NCBI RefSeq assembly: GCF_000421845.1
Contig: NZ_ATXU01000003.1
Coordinates: 1-64,000, forward strand
From: Leucobacter chironomi DSM 19883
GTDB taxonomy: Bacteria > Actinomycetota > Actinomycetes > Actinomycetales > Microbacteriaceae
Reading direction: 5' to 3'
DNA: 64,000 bases
Shown: in pieces, positions 36,239 to 44,955 of the stretch
Position numbering within the stretch: the stretch's first letter is position 1
How the letters are laid out: each line of letters starts with the position of its first letter
The notes under the pieces: generated by a model
The model's database searches: none
What the model saw: only the letters and a program-made list of their open reading frames with translations
Told to the model about the DNA's origin: nothing
Made by a program: the position numbers and the translations under genes

Positions 36239-36304
36239 GACGCCGAAAGGCGGATTTCGCAGCTGAACCTCCCGGTTCGCCTGCGGAATCCGCCTTTCGA
36301 CGTC
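36239..36304. terminator. Long hairpin between convergent transporter genes
   Basis: Arms at 36239-36262 and 36281-36304 pair over 22 of 24 bases (core CGAAAGGCGGATT with AATCCGCCTTTCG). The loop holds a second stem GAACC-TCCC-GGTTC. It lies between the MHS transporter and potA, so it can serve both as a terminator. Its length is also REP-like. Confidence 0.8.
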
Positions 36305-36314
36305 TGCAACGACC

Positions 36315-37505
36315 TCAGGTCGTCGACTCGCCCGCTTCGCCGGTGTTTACGAGCAGCACGCCCGAGGGGATGCTCCACATCATGGCGACCTCGTCGCCGC
36401 GGTTGTGGATGCGGGCGTCCTGTCCGAGCCGCACCGCCCCCTCCGTGCCGTCGGGCAGGCGCACCGTGTAGCGGCGCGACGCCCCGAGGTAGGTGACGTC
36501 GGTGATGGTGACCGGGATCGAGTTCTCGTGCTCGCCCGCGGGCGTGCCCGCCGTCTCGAGTCGCAGGTTCTCGGGGCGGATCAGGATCGCAAGGTCCTCA
36601 TGCGTCGACTGGCCGTCCGCCACGACGCGGTGACCGGCCACCTCGATCGCGGTGCGGCGATCCCCGTCCCGCACGCCCTTGCCGAGCAGCACCGTGGACT
36701 CGCCGAGGAAGCGCCCCACGAACAGGGTCTGCGGCGCCTCGTAGAGATCCTCCGAGGTGCCGACCTGCTCGATGCGGCCGTTGTTGAAGACGGCGATGCG
36801 ATCCGACATCGACAGTGCCTCCTCCTGGTCGTGCGTCACGTAGACGAAGGTGGATCCGACCTCGCGGTGGATCCGCTTGATCTCGCCCTGCAGCCACTCG
36901 CGCAGCTTCTTGTCGAGCGCGCCCAGCGGCTCGTCCATGAGCAGCACGCGCGGCTCGTAGACGAGGGCGCGCGCCAGGGCGACGCGCTGCTGCTGGCCGC
37001 CCGACAGCTCCGACGGGTAGCGGTCGCCGTAGTCGCCCATGCGCACCATCCCGAGGGCGTCGGCGACCATCTGCTTCTGCTGCTCCTTGCCGATCTTGCG
37101 GCGCTGCAGCGGGTAGGCGATGTTCTCGGCCACCGTCTTGTGCGGGAACAGCGCATAGTTCTGGAACACCATGCCGATGTCGCGCTTGTGCGGGGGCAGC
37201 TTCGCGACGGGCTTGCCGTAGATGTGCAGGTGCCCCTCGGTGACCGAGGTGAAGCCGGCGATCATGTTCAGCGTGGTCGTCTTGCCGGATCCCGACGGGC
37301 CGAGGAAGGTCATGAACTCGCCGGGCTCGATCACGAGGTCGATCTCGTCGACCACGGTGCTCTCGCCGTAGCGCTTCGTCACCTGGCTGAGGCTGATGCC
37401 GGCCTCGCCGATCTGGTGGATCGCCGAGGTGTTCAGCCCCTCGGCGCGCAGCTCCTGCTCGTGCCCGTCGGGCACGGGGATCTCGTTGTGAGTCATAGCG
37501 TTCAC
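36315..37505 (-). CDS. potA: Polyamine ABC transporter ATP-binding protein
   Basis: A 396-residue ATPase. Walker A GPSGSGKTTTLNMIAG, Q-loop MVFQNYALFPHKTV, signature LSGGQQQRVALARAL, Walker B LLMDEPLGALDKKLREW and the TOBE-type C-terminal domain place it in the PotA/spermidine-putrescine group. It powers import by PotB and PotC. Its GTG at 37505 overlaps the potC stop (GTGA), supporting translational coupling; an ATG at 37496 is an alternative. It is the last gene of potD-potB-potC-potA. Confidence 0.92.
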   Translation of the reverse strand: MNAMTHNEIPVPDGHEQELRAEGLNTSAIHQIGEAGISLSQVTKRYGESTVVDEIDLVIEPGEFMTFLGPSGSGKTTTLNMIAGFTSVTEGHLHIYGKPVAKLPPHKRDIGMVFQNYALFPHKTVAENIAYPLQRRKIGKEQQKQMVADALGMVRMGDYGDRYPSELSGGQQQRVALARALVYEPRVLLMDEPLGALDKKLREWLQGEIKRIHREVGSTFVYVTHDQEEALSMSDRIAVFNNGRIEQVGTSEDLYEAPQTLFVGRFLGESTVLLGKGVRDGDRRTAIEVAGHRVVADGQSTHEDLAILIRPENLRLETAGTPAGEHENSIPVTITDVTYLGASRRYTVRLPDGTEGAVRLGQDARIHNRGDEVAMMWSIPSGVLLVNTGEAGESTT

Positions 37506-38287
37506 GCTACCGGTCGCTTTCTCTTCCGCGTGGCGAACTGGGCGATGAGCATCACGATCACCGAGGTGAGCATCGTGATCACCGCCACGGCAGCCACCGT
37601 GGGGTCATTGGTCTGGGTGACGCTGTTGAAGATCTTCACGGGCAGCGTCTGCAGGGAGGGGGACTGGATGAACAGCGAGAGGATCACCTCGTCGAACGAG
37701 GTGACGAACGCGAACAGCGCGCCCGCCGTCACACCCGGCGCGATGAGCGGCAGGGTGATGCTGAAGAAGGTGCGCACCTTGCCAGCGCCGAGCGAGGCCG
37801 AGGCCTGCTCCAGCCGGGGGTCGAGTCCCTGCAGCGACGCCATCACGTTGGTGATCACGAGCGGCATCGACACGATCGTGTGCGCCAGCACGAAGCCGGG
37901 CAGCGTGCCGAGCAGATCCATGCGCAGGAACAGCGAGTACAGGCCCACCGCGAGCACGATGCCGGGCACGATGAGCGGCAGCAGGAAGTACCCCTCCATG
38001 AGGCCCTTGCCCCGGAACCGCACCTTCGAGAGCCCGAGCGCCGCGAGCACGCCGACCGCGGTCGCCACGATCATCGTGAGGATCGCGACCTGCAGCGACG
38101 AGCCGAGCGCCTGCAGCCAGGACGGGTCGGTGAAGAAGTTCTCGTACCAGCGGGTCGAGAAGCCCTTCGGCGGGAAGTTGAACGAGGAGGCCTCGTTGAA
38201 CGACATCGGGATGATGATGAGGGTGGGCACGATCAGCCACAGCACGATCAGCGTCGCGAAGACGCCGAGGATGCGCTTCGAGGTCAT
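37502..38287 (-). CDS. potC: Polyamine ABC transporter permease PotC
   Basis: A 261-residue inner-membrane permease with about six helices. The EAA-type cytoplasmic loop reads LEQASASLGAGKVRTFFSITLPLIAPGVTAG. The N-terminal SFNEASSFNFPPKGFSTRWYENFF segment is typical of PotC. Its ATG shares one base with the potB stop (TGATG). The frame continues far upstream across potB without homology; that part is not coding. Confidence 0.92.
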   Translation of the reverse strand: MTSKRILGVFATLIVLWLIVPTLIIIPMSFNEASSFNFPPKGFSTRWYENFFTDPSWLQALGSSLQVAILTMIVATAVGVLAALGLSKVRFRGKGLMEGYFLLPLIVPGIVLAVGLYSLFLRMDLLGTLPGFVLAHTIVSMPLVITNVMASLQGLDPRLEQASASLGAGKVRTFFSITLPLIAPGVTAGALFAFVTSFDEVILSLFIQSPSLQTLPVKIFNSVTQTNDPTVAAVAVITMLTSVIVMLIAQFATRKRKRPVA

Positions 38288-39186
38288 CAGCGGTTCACCC
38301 CCGGGAAGAGGCTGCCGCCGCGGTTGAGCCGCGACACGATCACGAGGATCAGCACCGTGCAGACGAGCAGGAAGATGCCGAGCGCGGTGCCCTGACCCCA
38401 CATCAGGAACACGCTGATCTGCTGCTGGATCAGCGCCGAGATCATGATCTCCTTCGAGGATCCCAGCAGCGCCGGGATGATGTAGAAGCCGAGGCCGAGG
38501 ATGAACACGGTGACCCCGCCCGAGAAGATGCCCGGCTTCGACAGCGGCAGGTAGACCGTGAAGAACGCGGTCACCGGGTTCGCGCCCAGGTTCGAGGCCG
38601 CGGGCAGCAGCCGCTTGTCGATCTTCGCCATCGACGAGTACAGGGGCAGCACCATGAAGGGGAGCAGCACCTGCGACATGCCGAGAGCCACGCCGAAGGT
38701 GGTGCGGATCAGCGGGATCGGACCGATCCCGAACCATGCGGCGAGCAGACCGTTGATGGGGCCGGTGTCCTGCAGCAGCACCATCCAGGCGAGCGTGCGC
38801 ACGAGGATCGAGGTCCACAACGGCATCATGATGAAGAGCTGCATGAGGTTGCGGGTGCGATCCGAGACGATGGTCATCAGGTAGGCGTACGGGTACGCGA
38901 GCAGCAGGCACACGATCGTCACCAGGATCGCGGTGCCGAAGGTGCGCAGCACCACATTGAGGTTCGCCGGGGTGGTGACCAGCCAGACGTAGTTCTGCAC
39001 TCCCGGCTGCGGGTCGGTGACCGAGCGGATGAACACATCCACCAGCGGCGCCAGGAAGAACAGTGAAACGATCACGAATGCCGGGACGAGCAGCAGAAGC
39101 GGGCGCCAATTCCTCGGCCCCCGCTTCCGCCGTCCGGCATCCGCACCTGAGACCGCGATGGTCTCGGTGACAGTGCCTTCGCTCAT
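38287..39186 (-). CDS. potB: Polyamine ABC transporter permease PotB
   Basis: A 299-residue permease. An N-terminal cytoplasmic tail (RRKRGPRNWRP) is followed by about six helices. The EAA loop reads LLPAASNLGANPVTAFFTVYLPLSKPGIFSGG, and LYSSMAKIDKRL precedes it. It pairs with PotC. It starts three bases after the potD stop. Confidence 0.92.
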   Translation of the reverse strand: MSEGTVTETIAVSGADAGRRKRGPRNWRPLLLLVPAFVIVSLFFLAPLVDVFIRSVTDPQPGVQNYVWLVTTPANLNVVLRTFGTAILVTIVCLLLAYPYAYLMTIVSDRTRNLMQLFIMMPLWTSILVRTLAWMVLLQDTGPINGLLAAWFGIGPIPLIRTTFGVALGMSQVLLPFMVLPLYSSMAKIDKRLLPAASNLGANPVTAFFTVYLPLSKPGIFSGGVTVFILGLGFYIIPALLGSSKEIMISALIQQQISVFLMWGQGTALGIFLLVCTVLILVIVSRLNRGGSLFPGVNR

Positions 39187-39189
39187 GAT

Positions 39190-40320
39190 TTAGTTCCCGG
39201 TCGCCCATCCGGCCCAGGCGGCCGACAGCGCGTCGTAGTTCTCGACCCAGAAGTCGACGTTCGGGGCGATTCCCGTGTCGAGGTGCTCGGTCGTCATCCA
39301 CTCGGTGAGCAGTTCGTCCATCTGCGGCTTCGCGTCGACGTTCACCCCGCCGTAGGAGGTGAGCTCGGTCATCTTCGCCTGCTGCTCGGCGCCGATCGAG
39401 TAGTTCACGGCGGCGAAGGCGGCCTGCTTGTCCTTCACGCCCTTCGGGATGCCGTTCGAGTCGACCATGATCATCCACTGGTCCCACATCGGGGCGACGG
39501 GGGCGCCCGCGTTGGCGGCGCCGTAGCCGCGGCCCGACCACACGAGGCCCATCACGGCCTCGCCGGCTTCGAGCTGCTGCTGCGCCTGCGCTCCGGTGGT
39601 CCAGCCGATCACGTCGTTGCCGAGGTCGCGGTACATGTCGAAGGCGCCCTCGATGTCCTCGGGCTTCAGCTTCTTCACGTCCTTGCCCTGCGCGGTGAGG
39701 GCGAACTCGACCGTCTGCGGGTCGACGTAGGTGGACTGGCTCACCGTGCGCTTGCCGGGGAACTTCTCGGTGTCGAAGAAGTCGGCGGCGCTCGTCGGCG
39801 GGTTGTCGCCGAACTTATCGGTGTTGTACACGACCACGAGGCCGTAGAGGATCTGCGGGACCATGCACTCGTCGGTGATGGTGCCCTCGGGGATCTTCGA
39901 GGTGTCGATCTGCGAGTAGTCGTACTTCTCGTAGAGGGTGCCGCAGCCGCGCGCGGTGTCGAACTGGGTGGTGTTGACGATGTCCCAGCTGACGTTGCCG
40001 CTGTCGACCATGGCCTTCAGCTTGCCCGCGTCGAAGGCGTCCTGGTTGAACTTCGCGCCCGACGCCTCGGCGAACGGGTTCCACAGCGCCTCGGTCTGGC
40101 CGTCCTGGAAGACGCCGCCGGATCCGGCGAAGGTGAGCGTGACGCCGTCGAGGGCGCCCTCCTTGATCTGGCCCGCCACCGGGGTGCCGAGGTCGCGCTC
40201 GGGCGCGGGCTCCTCGTTGCCGCCTCCGCCGCTGCACCCGACCAGCGCGAGCGCGAGCGCCGCCGAACCGGCGACGAGCGAAACGCCGCGACGAGTCTTC
40301 GGGTCTCTGAGAATTGACAT
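39190..40320 (-). CDS. potD: Polyamine-binding lipoprotein, PotD-like
   Basis: A 376-residue extracellular binding protein. It has a basic N-terminus, a hydrophobic stretch and the lipobox LVGC, then a Gly-rich linker and a type II periplasmic-binding fold (WDIVNTTQFDTARGC, YGLVVVYNTDKFGDNPPTSAADFFDTEKFPGKRTV). This PotD/F pattern binds putrescine, spermidine or a similar cation; the ligand is inferred from the family and the neighbourhood. ATG 40320 has AGGAAG upstream; GTG 40332 is also possible. It is the first gene of the importer operon. Confidence 0.88.
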   Translation of the reverse strand: MSILRDPKTRRGVSLVAGSAALALALVGCSGGGGNEEPAPERDLGTPVAGQIKEGALDGVTLTFAGSGGVFQDGQTEALWNPFAEASGAKFNQDAFDAGKLKAMVDSGNVSWDIVNTTQFDTARGCGTLYEKYDYSQIDTSKIPEGTITDECMVPQILYGLVVVYNTDKFGDNPPTSAADFFDTEKFPGKRTVSQSTYVDPQTVEFALTAQGKDVKKLKPEDIEGAFDMYRDLGNDVIGWTTGAQAQQQLEAGEAVMGLVWSGRGYGAANAGAPVAPMWDQWMIMVDSNGIPKGVKDKQAAFAAVNYSIGAEQQAKMTELTSYGGVNVDAKPQMDELLTEWMTTEHLDTGIAPNVDFWVENYDALSAAWAGWATGN

Positions 40321-40630
40321 GAACTTCCTCACTTCATCGTGATGGTCGCGCGGCTCCGGGCTGCGTGGGCGGCTCCGGGCTGCGCTGCGGTCGGGCGGGT
40401 GGTCCGCCCTGCCGCTTCCCGAACCTAGCTGCCGGAATCGAAGCCCGCCCCGCCCCGTTACCCCTTCGTTACCGCTGCGGGAGATCTTTCATAGCTTCGT
40501 ATGGCGGGCCCGGCGACGGTAGTACGAACATAAGGTTTCGCCTCCGAGTATGCCCGCGGAGGGCTCGGCGACCCGCCTCGGTCCTTAGCATGGGTGTTCG
40601 GGCACCGCTCATCGTTCGAGGAGGAACGCA
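40321..40630. promoter_or_regulatory. Divergent control region between potD and an amine oxidase
   Basis: About 310 bases without a gene. It holds a 19-base tandem repeat (core GCGGCTCCGGGCTGCG at 40350-40365 and 40369-40384), and a short direct repeat CGTTACC at 40456-40462 and 40467-40473, one helical turn apart. Several weak -10-like boxes occur. A 14-mer at 40537-40550 is shared with the decarboxylase upstream region. Regulators of both flanking genes probably bind here, but no operator is assigned. Confidence 0.45.
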
Positions 40631-41860
40631 ATGGACATCGTCGTCATCGGAGCCGGTCTCGCCGGCCTCACCGCCGCGTGGGAGCTGGAGAAGGCCGGCC
40701 ATCGATGCACCGTGCTCGAAGCGCGGGATCGCGTCGGGGGCCGCACCTGGTCGCAGCGCCTCGGCAACGGCGAGGTGACCGAGCGCGGGGGCGAGTACGT
40801 CTTCCCCACCGAGTTCCCGATCCGCCGACTCGCGGCCGAGGTGGGCGTGCCGATCATGTCGCACAACGTGCGCTACGGACGCCGCACCGTGAACGGGCGC
40901 GTGATCTCCTTCGCGGAGCTCGGCGAGACGACCGCGCTCGTGCGCGACACGCTCGCCCGGATGATCGCCGACGGCGAGCGCGGGGTGTCGCTGGAGCGCG
41001 CCTTCGCCGAAGCGCTCGGCGCCGGCTACCGCCTCGACCCCGTCTACCGGCGCACGACCACCTCGGCGGCGGCCGATCCCGCTCTCGTCAGCGCTGAGGC
41101 GGTGCTGCTGCACGAGTCCTCGACCGCCGGCGGCTACGTCGAGGACGGCGGGCGCTTCGTCGGCGGCAATCAGGCGCTCTCGCTCGAGCTCGCGCGGCGC
41201 CTCGGCGACCGCGTGCGGCTCGAGCATCCGATCGCGGCGATCGAGCAGTCGGAGACCGCGGTGCAGGTGACGCTCGTCGACGGCACGCGCCTCGACGCCG
41301 ACGCGGCGGTGCTGGCGGTGCCGCTGCCGATCCTGCGGGAACTCGATTTGGGCTTCGCGCTGCCGGACGAGCAGCAGCGCGCTCTCGACCACCGATTCAT
41401 GGGGGTCGCTGCGAAGCTCGGCGTGCCCCTCTCGCGCGTCGACGACGACATCGCGCTGCAGAACCCCGATCACACCTGGTGGTCGTGGCGCTCGCTGTCG
41501 ATCGACGGCGAGCATCGCATCTCGGCGCTGTCGTCGTTCGCCGGCGGGCCGTTCGCGCTCGACGCGCTGGGGGCCGCCGACGGCGCCGACGGCTGGGTCG
41601 CCGCGCTCCGGCAGATGCGGCCCGAGCTCGAGATCGACGGCGAGGTGCTGCTCACCACCTGGGCGGACGATCCGTGGACCCGCGGCTCGTACACCGCGCC
41701 CGGTCTCGACTGGGAGGCGGCGGACGCCCGCGTCTTCGAGCAGCCCGCCGGCCGCGTCGCCATCGCCGGCGAGCACACGGGGCTCGCCCAGTCGCTCTCG
41801 GGCGCCGTCGACTCGGGCTACCGGGCGGCCGCAGCGATCGAGCGCGCTCTCCGGTCATGA
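40631..41860 (+). CDS. Flavin-containing amine oxidase, second copy
   Basis: A 409-residue FAD amine oxidase. IVVIGAGLAGLTAAWELEKAGHRCTVLEARDRVGGRTWS binds FAD. The C-terminus has AIAGEHTGLAQSLSGAVDSGYRAAAAI. It is related to but clearly different from the enzyme at 27808-29127. It would oxidise an amine imported by the divergent PotDBCA system. GAGGAGGAAC gives an excellent ribosome-binding site. The PucR regulator follows 28 bases downstream. Confidence 0.88.
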   Translation: MDIVVIGAGLAGLTAAWELEKAGHRCTVLEARDRVGGRTWSQRLGNGEVTERGGEYVFPTEFPIRRLAAEVGVPIMSHNVRYGRRTVNGRVISFAELGETTALVRDTLARMIADGERGVSLERAFAEALGAGYRLDPVYRRTTTSAAADPALVSAEAVLLHESSTAGGYVEDGGRFVGGNQALSLELARRLGDRVRLEHPIAAIEQSETAVQVTLVDGTRLDADAAVLAVPLPILRELDLGFALPDEQQRALDHRFMGVAAKLGVPLSRVDDDIALQNPDHTWWSWRSLSIDGEHRISALSSFAGGPFALDALGAADGADGWVAALRQMRPELEIDGEVLLTTWADDPWTRGSYTAPGLDWEAADARVFEQPAGRVAIAGEHTGLAQSLSGAVDSGYRAAAAIERALRS

Positions 41861-41876
41861 CGCGCCCCGGCAAATG

Positions 41877-41882
41877 TACGCT
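41877..41882 (+). promoter_or_regulatory. -10 box TACGCT, probable leaderless start of the PucR gene
   Basis: TACGCT, six bases, then ATG 41889. No ribosome-binding site. Confidence 0.5.
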
Positions 41883-41888
41883 TGACTC

Positions 41889-43058
41889 ATGACCTTCACC
41901 GTGAGGTCGCTTCTCGACCTTCCCGCCGCTCGCACGGTGTCGCTGACACCGGGCATCGGGGAGGAGCGCGCCATCACCTGGGCGCACGTGTGCGAGCAGC
42001 CCGATCCGTGGCGCTGGCTGGGTGACGGGGCGCTGGTGATGACGACCGGGATCGGCGTGCCGCGCACGACCGACGAGCAGTGCGCCTACCTGCGCGGCAT
42101 GCAGGCGGTCGGGATCGCCGCGGTGACGGTCGACGAGCACATGATGGGCGGCTCGTTCACGGAGCCCGCACTCGCCTACGCTGCCCACATCGGCTTCCCG
42201 GTGCTGTCGACCGAGCACGAGGTGCGCTACATCACGCTCGCGATGTCGGTCGCGGAGGCCGTGCAGCGCAGCCGGGACAAGCTGGTGCAGCAGACTGAGC
42301 AGCGCTACGGCGCGCTACTGCTCGCGGAGCTCTGCACCGGCGCGATCCCCGGTCCCGCAGCCGCACGCCTGCTCGAACCGCACGGTATCCGGCAGCCCTC
42401 GCTGGTCGCCGTCGCGCAGGGGGCCGGCGGACGGGCGGTGCAGCAGCAGATCCGGGACGCCTTCGCCGCGCAGCACCTGCCCGTGCTCACCGTCGCGGAG
42501 GGCGATCAGCTCGTGCTCCTCGCCGAGGCCGGCGAGCCGCTCGCGCAGGCGCTCGATGCGGTCGCCGTGGCCGGCACCCGCATCGGGGCGAGCACCCCCT
42601 TCGAGGATCTCGGCGAGCTGCTGACGGCTCTGCAGCAGGCCCGCAGCGCGCTCATCCGCAATCATCTCGCGAGCGGCGTGCTGCACTTCGGCGAGCACGA
42701 GAGCACCTCGTTGTTCCTCCCCAGCAGCGCCGAGCAGCTGCGCCGCATCGCGAATCAGGTGCTGGGCCCGCTGCGCACCTACGACATGCAGCGCGGCACG
42801 TCGCTCACGCAGACGCTGCGCGTGTTCCTGGAGGAGAACCGCAGCTGGGTGCGCGCCGCCGAGCGTCTCTTCGTGCACCGGCAGACGCTCATCGCGCGCA
42901 TCTCGCGCATCGAGAAGATCATCGACCGCGACCTCTCCTCGATCGAGGACACCGCCGAGTGCTGGCTGGCGGTGCAGGCCGCGATCGGCTGCGGCGATCT
43001 CGAACCCTCCGAACCGGTGGCCGCGGCGCCCGCCGGGCTGCCCGACGAGGCCGGCTGA
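41889..43058 (+). CDS. PucR-family transcriptional regulator
   Basis: A 389-residue activator. The N-terminal PucR domain (VRSLLDLPAARTVSLTPGIGEERAITWAHVCEQPDPWRWLGDGALVMTTG) probably senses a nitrogen metabolite. The C-terminal HTH reads LRVFLEENRSWVRAAERLFVHRQTLIARISRIEKI. Such regulators control purine, amine and amino-acid use. It likely regulates the adjacent amine oxidase and perhaps the divergent pot operon. The start is leaderless by position. Confidence 0.9.
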   Translation: MTFTVRSLLDLPAARTVSLTPGIGEERAITWAHVCEQPDPWRWLGDGALVMTTGIGVPRTTDEQCAYLRGMQAVGIAAVTVDEHMMGGSFTEPALAYAAHIGFPVLSTEHEVRYITLAMSVAEAVQRSRDKLVQQTEQRYGALLLAELCTGAIPGPAAARLLEPHGIRQPSLVAVAQGAGGRAVQQQIRDAFAAQHLPVLTVAEGDQLVLLAEAGEPLAQALDAVAVAGTRIGASTPFEDLGELLTALQQARSALIRNHLASGVLHFGEHESTSLFLPSSAEQLRRIANQVLGPLRTYDMQRGTSLTQTLRVFLEENRSWVRAAERLFVHRQTLIARISRIEKIIDRDLSSIEDTAECWLAVQAAIGCGDLEPSEPVAAAPAGLPDEAG

Positions 43059-43128
43059 ACGCCCGCCCCGCCGCCGGAATGGTAGCTTGAAACGACCGCG
43101 ACACTCGTGGCGGGAAGGGAGAACCGCG

Positions 43129-44955
43129 ATGGCACTGCCCGATGAGGCAACGCAGGGGAATGGCGGATCCGAGCGCTTCGAGGAAGTGCTGCTCGACCGC
43201 ATCACCGAGGCGAGCGCCTGGGCCGAGCAGGACATCGATCCCGAGACCCAGGCCGAGACGAGGCGCCTCATCACCGCGACGCTCAACGGCGACGCCGAGG
43301 CGGCGACCGAGCTGAGCGAGGCGTTCGGCGGCAGGCTCGCCTTCGGCACGGCCGGCCTGCGCGGCAGGCTCGGCGCGGGCCCGCGGCGCATGAACCGCAC
43401 GGTGGTGTCGCAGACGAGCGCCGGCTTCGCGGCCTATCTCCTGGAGCGCGCCGCCGCCGGCCGCACCGCCGCACCGCCGTCGATCGTGGTCGGCTTCGAC
43501 GGCCGCGTCGGCTCCGCCGTGTTCGCGCGCGACACCGCCGAGGTGATGGCGGGCGCCGGGGTGCGCGTCTTCCTGCTGCCCGAGGCGGGCCCGACGCCGC
43601 TCACCGCTTTCGCGGTGCGGCATCTCGGGGTGTCGGCCGGGGTGATGGTGACCGCGAGCCACAATCCGCCCCGCGACAACGGCTACAAGGTGTATCTCGG
43701 CGACGATGACGGCGGATCGCAGATCGTTCCCCCTGCCGACGCCGAGATCGCGGCCCACATCGAACGGGTCGCGCAGGCCGCCGTCTCTCAGCTTCCCCGA
43801 TCCACCGACTACACCGTGCTGGGGGGCGGCGTCGCGGACGCCTACATCTCCGAGACCGCGGCCGCGCTGCTCGGCGGACTGCCGCAGCGCCCCGAGGCTC
43901 CGGGGGTCGCCGTCGGCGCCGACACCGGGCTGCGGGTCGCCTACACCGCGATGCACGGCGTCGGCTCCGACCTCGCGCGACGCGTGTTCGCCTCGACCGG
44001 GCTGCCCTCGGTGGTGCCGGTGCGCGAGCAGGACCGGCCTGACGGGGCCTTCCCCACGGTCGCGTTCCCGAACCCGGAGGAGCCGGGGGCGCTCGATCTC
44101 GCATTCCGCACCGCCCGCGGCATCGACGCCGACCTCGTGGTGGCGCACGACCCGGATGCCGACCGTCTCGCGATCGCGCTGCCGCACCCCGACGAGGAAT
44201 CCGGCTACCGCCGTCTCACGGGCAACGAGCTCGGGCTGCTGCTCGGCTGGCGTGCCGCCGAGCGCGAACGGGTGCGCGCTGCGACCGCCGGCACTCCCTC
44301 CTCGGGCGCGCTCGCCTGCACCATCGTCTCCTCGCCCGCGCTGGGTGCGGTCGCCCGCGAGTACGGTCTCGACTATGCCGAGACGCTGTCGGGCTTCAAG
44401 TGGGTGTCGCGGGTGCCCGGGCTCGTGTTCGGCTTCGAGGAGGCGCTCGGCTACCTCACCCACCCCGAGATCGTGCGCGACAAGGACGGCATCTCGGCCG
44501 CGGCCGATGCGATCGCGATGGCCCGCGAGGCGGCGTCCGAGGGGCGCACGCTGTGGGATCTGCTCGACGACGCGAGCGAGCGCTTCGGGCACTTCGCGAG
44601 CGGTCAGATCACGCTGCGGCTTCCATCCATGGCGGCGGCGTCGGCGCTCGCCGCGCGGGTGCGCCAGGATCCGCCGACCGCCTTCGGCGACGCCGAGGTG
44701 GCCTCCTCGCAGGATCTGCTGGTGCCGGGCCTGGCCGAGGTGCCAGCCGATGTGCTGCGCTACGACCTCGCCGACGGCTCCCGCGTGATGATCCGCCCGA
44801 GCGGCACCGAGCCCAAGCTCAAGATCTATCTCGACACTTTCAGCGACGAGGGCTCGGCCCGGGCCCGGCGCACCGCCGCCGAGCGTTCGCTCACCGATCT
44901 GGAGCGCGCGGTGCGCGACTACCTCGACCGGCTCGCGGAGGACGGCGAGGAATGA
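43129..44955 (+). CDS. Phosphoglucomutase/phosphomannomutase-family phosphosugar mutase
   Basis: A 608-residue alpha-D-phosphohexomutase. The catalytic serine loop is TASHNPPRDNGYKVYLGDDDG, the metal loop DPDADRLAIA, the sugar loop FGFEEALGYLTHPEIV, and the phosphate loop RPSGTEPKLKIYLD. It interconverts sugar 1- and 6-phosphates, or ribose 1- and 5-phosphates in some related enzymes; the latter would link the nucleoside phosphorylases to central metabolism. GGGAAGGGAG lies upstream of ATG 43129. Its stop overlaps the next gene's ATG (ATGA). Confidence 0.92.
   Translation: MALPDEATQGNGGSERFEEVLLDRITEASAWAEQDIDPETQAETRRLITATLNGDAEAATELSEAFGGRLAFGTAGLRGRLGAGPRRMNRTVVSQTSAGFAAYLLERAAAGRTAAPPSIVVGFDGRVGSAVFARDTAEVMAGAGVRVFLLPEAGPTPLTAFAVRHLGVSAGVMVTASHNPPRDNGYKVYLGDDDGGSQIVPPADAEIAAHIERVAQAAVSQLPRSTDYTVLGGGVADAYISETAAALLGGLPQRPEAPGVAVGADTGLRVAYTAMHGVGSDLARRVFASTGLPSVVPVREQDRPDGAFPTVAFPNPEEPGALDLAFRTARGIDADLVVAHDPDADRLAIALPHPDEESGYRRLTGNELGLLLGWRAAERERVRAATAGTPSSGALACTIVSSPALGAVAREYGLDYAETLSGFKWVSRVPGLVFGFEEALGYLTHPEIVRDKDGISAAADAIAMAREAASEGRTLWDLLDDASERFGHFASGQITLRLPSMAAASALAARVRQDPPTAFGDAEVASSQDLLVPGLAEVPADVLRYDLADGSRVMIRPSGTEPKLKIYLDTFSDEGSARARRTAAERSLTDLERAVRDYLDRLAEDGEE

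Noticed and set aside
38288-39541. Upstream extension of potC across potB
   Set aside because: The conserved permease starts at 38287; the upstream part is a shadow of potB.
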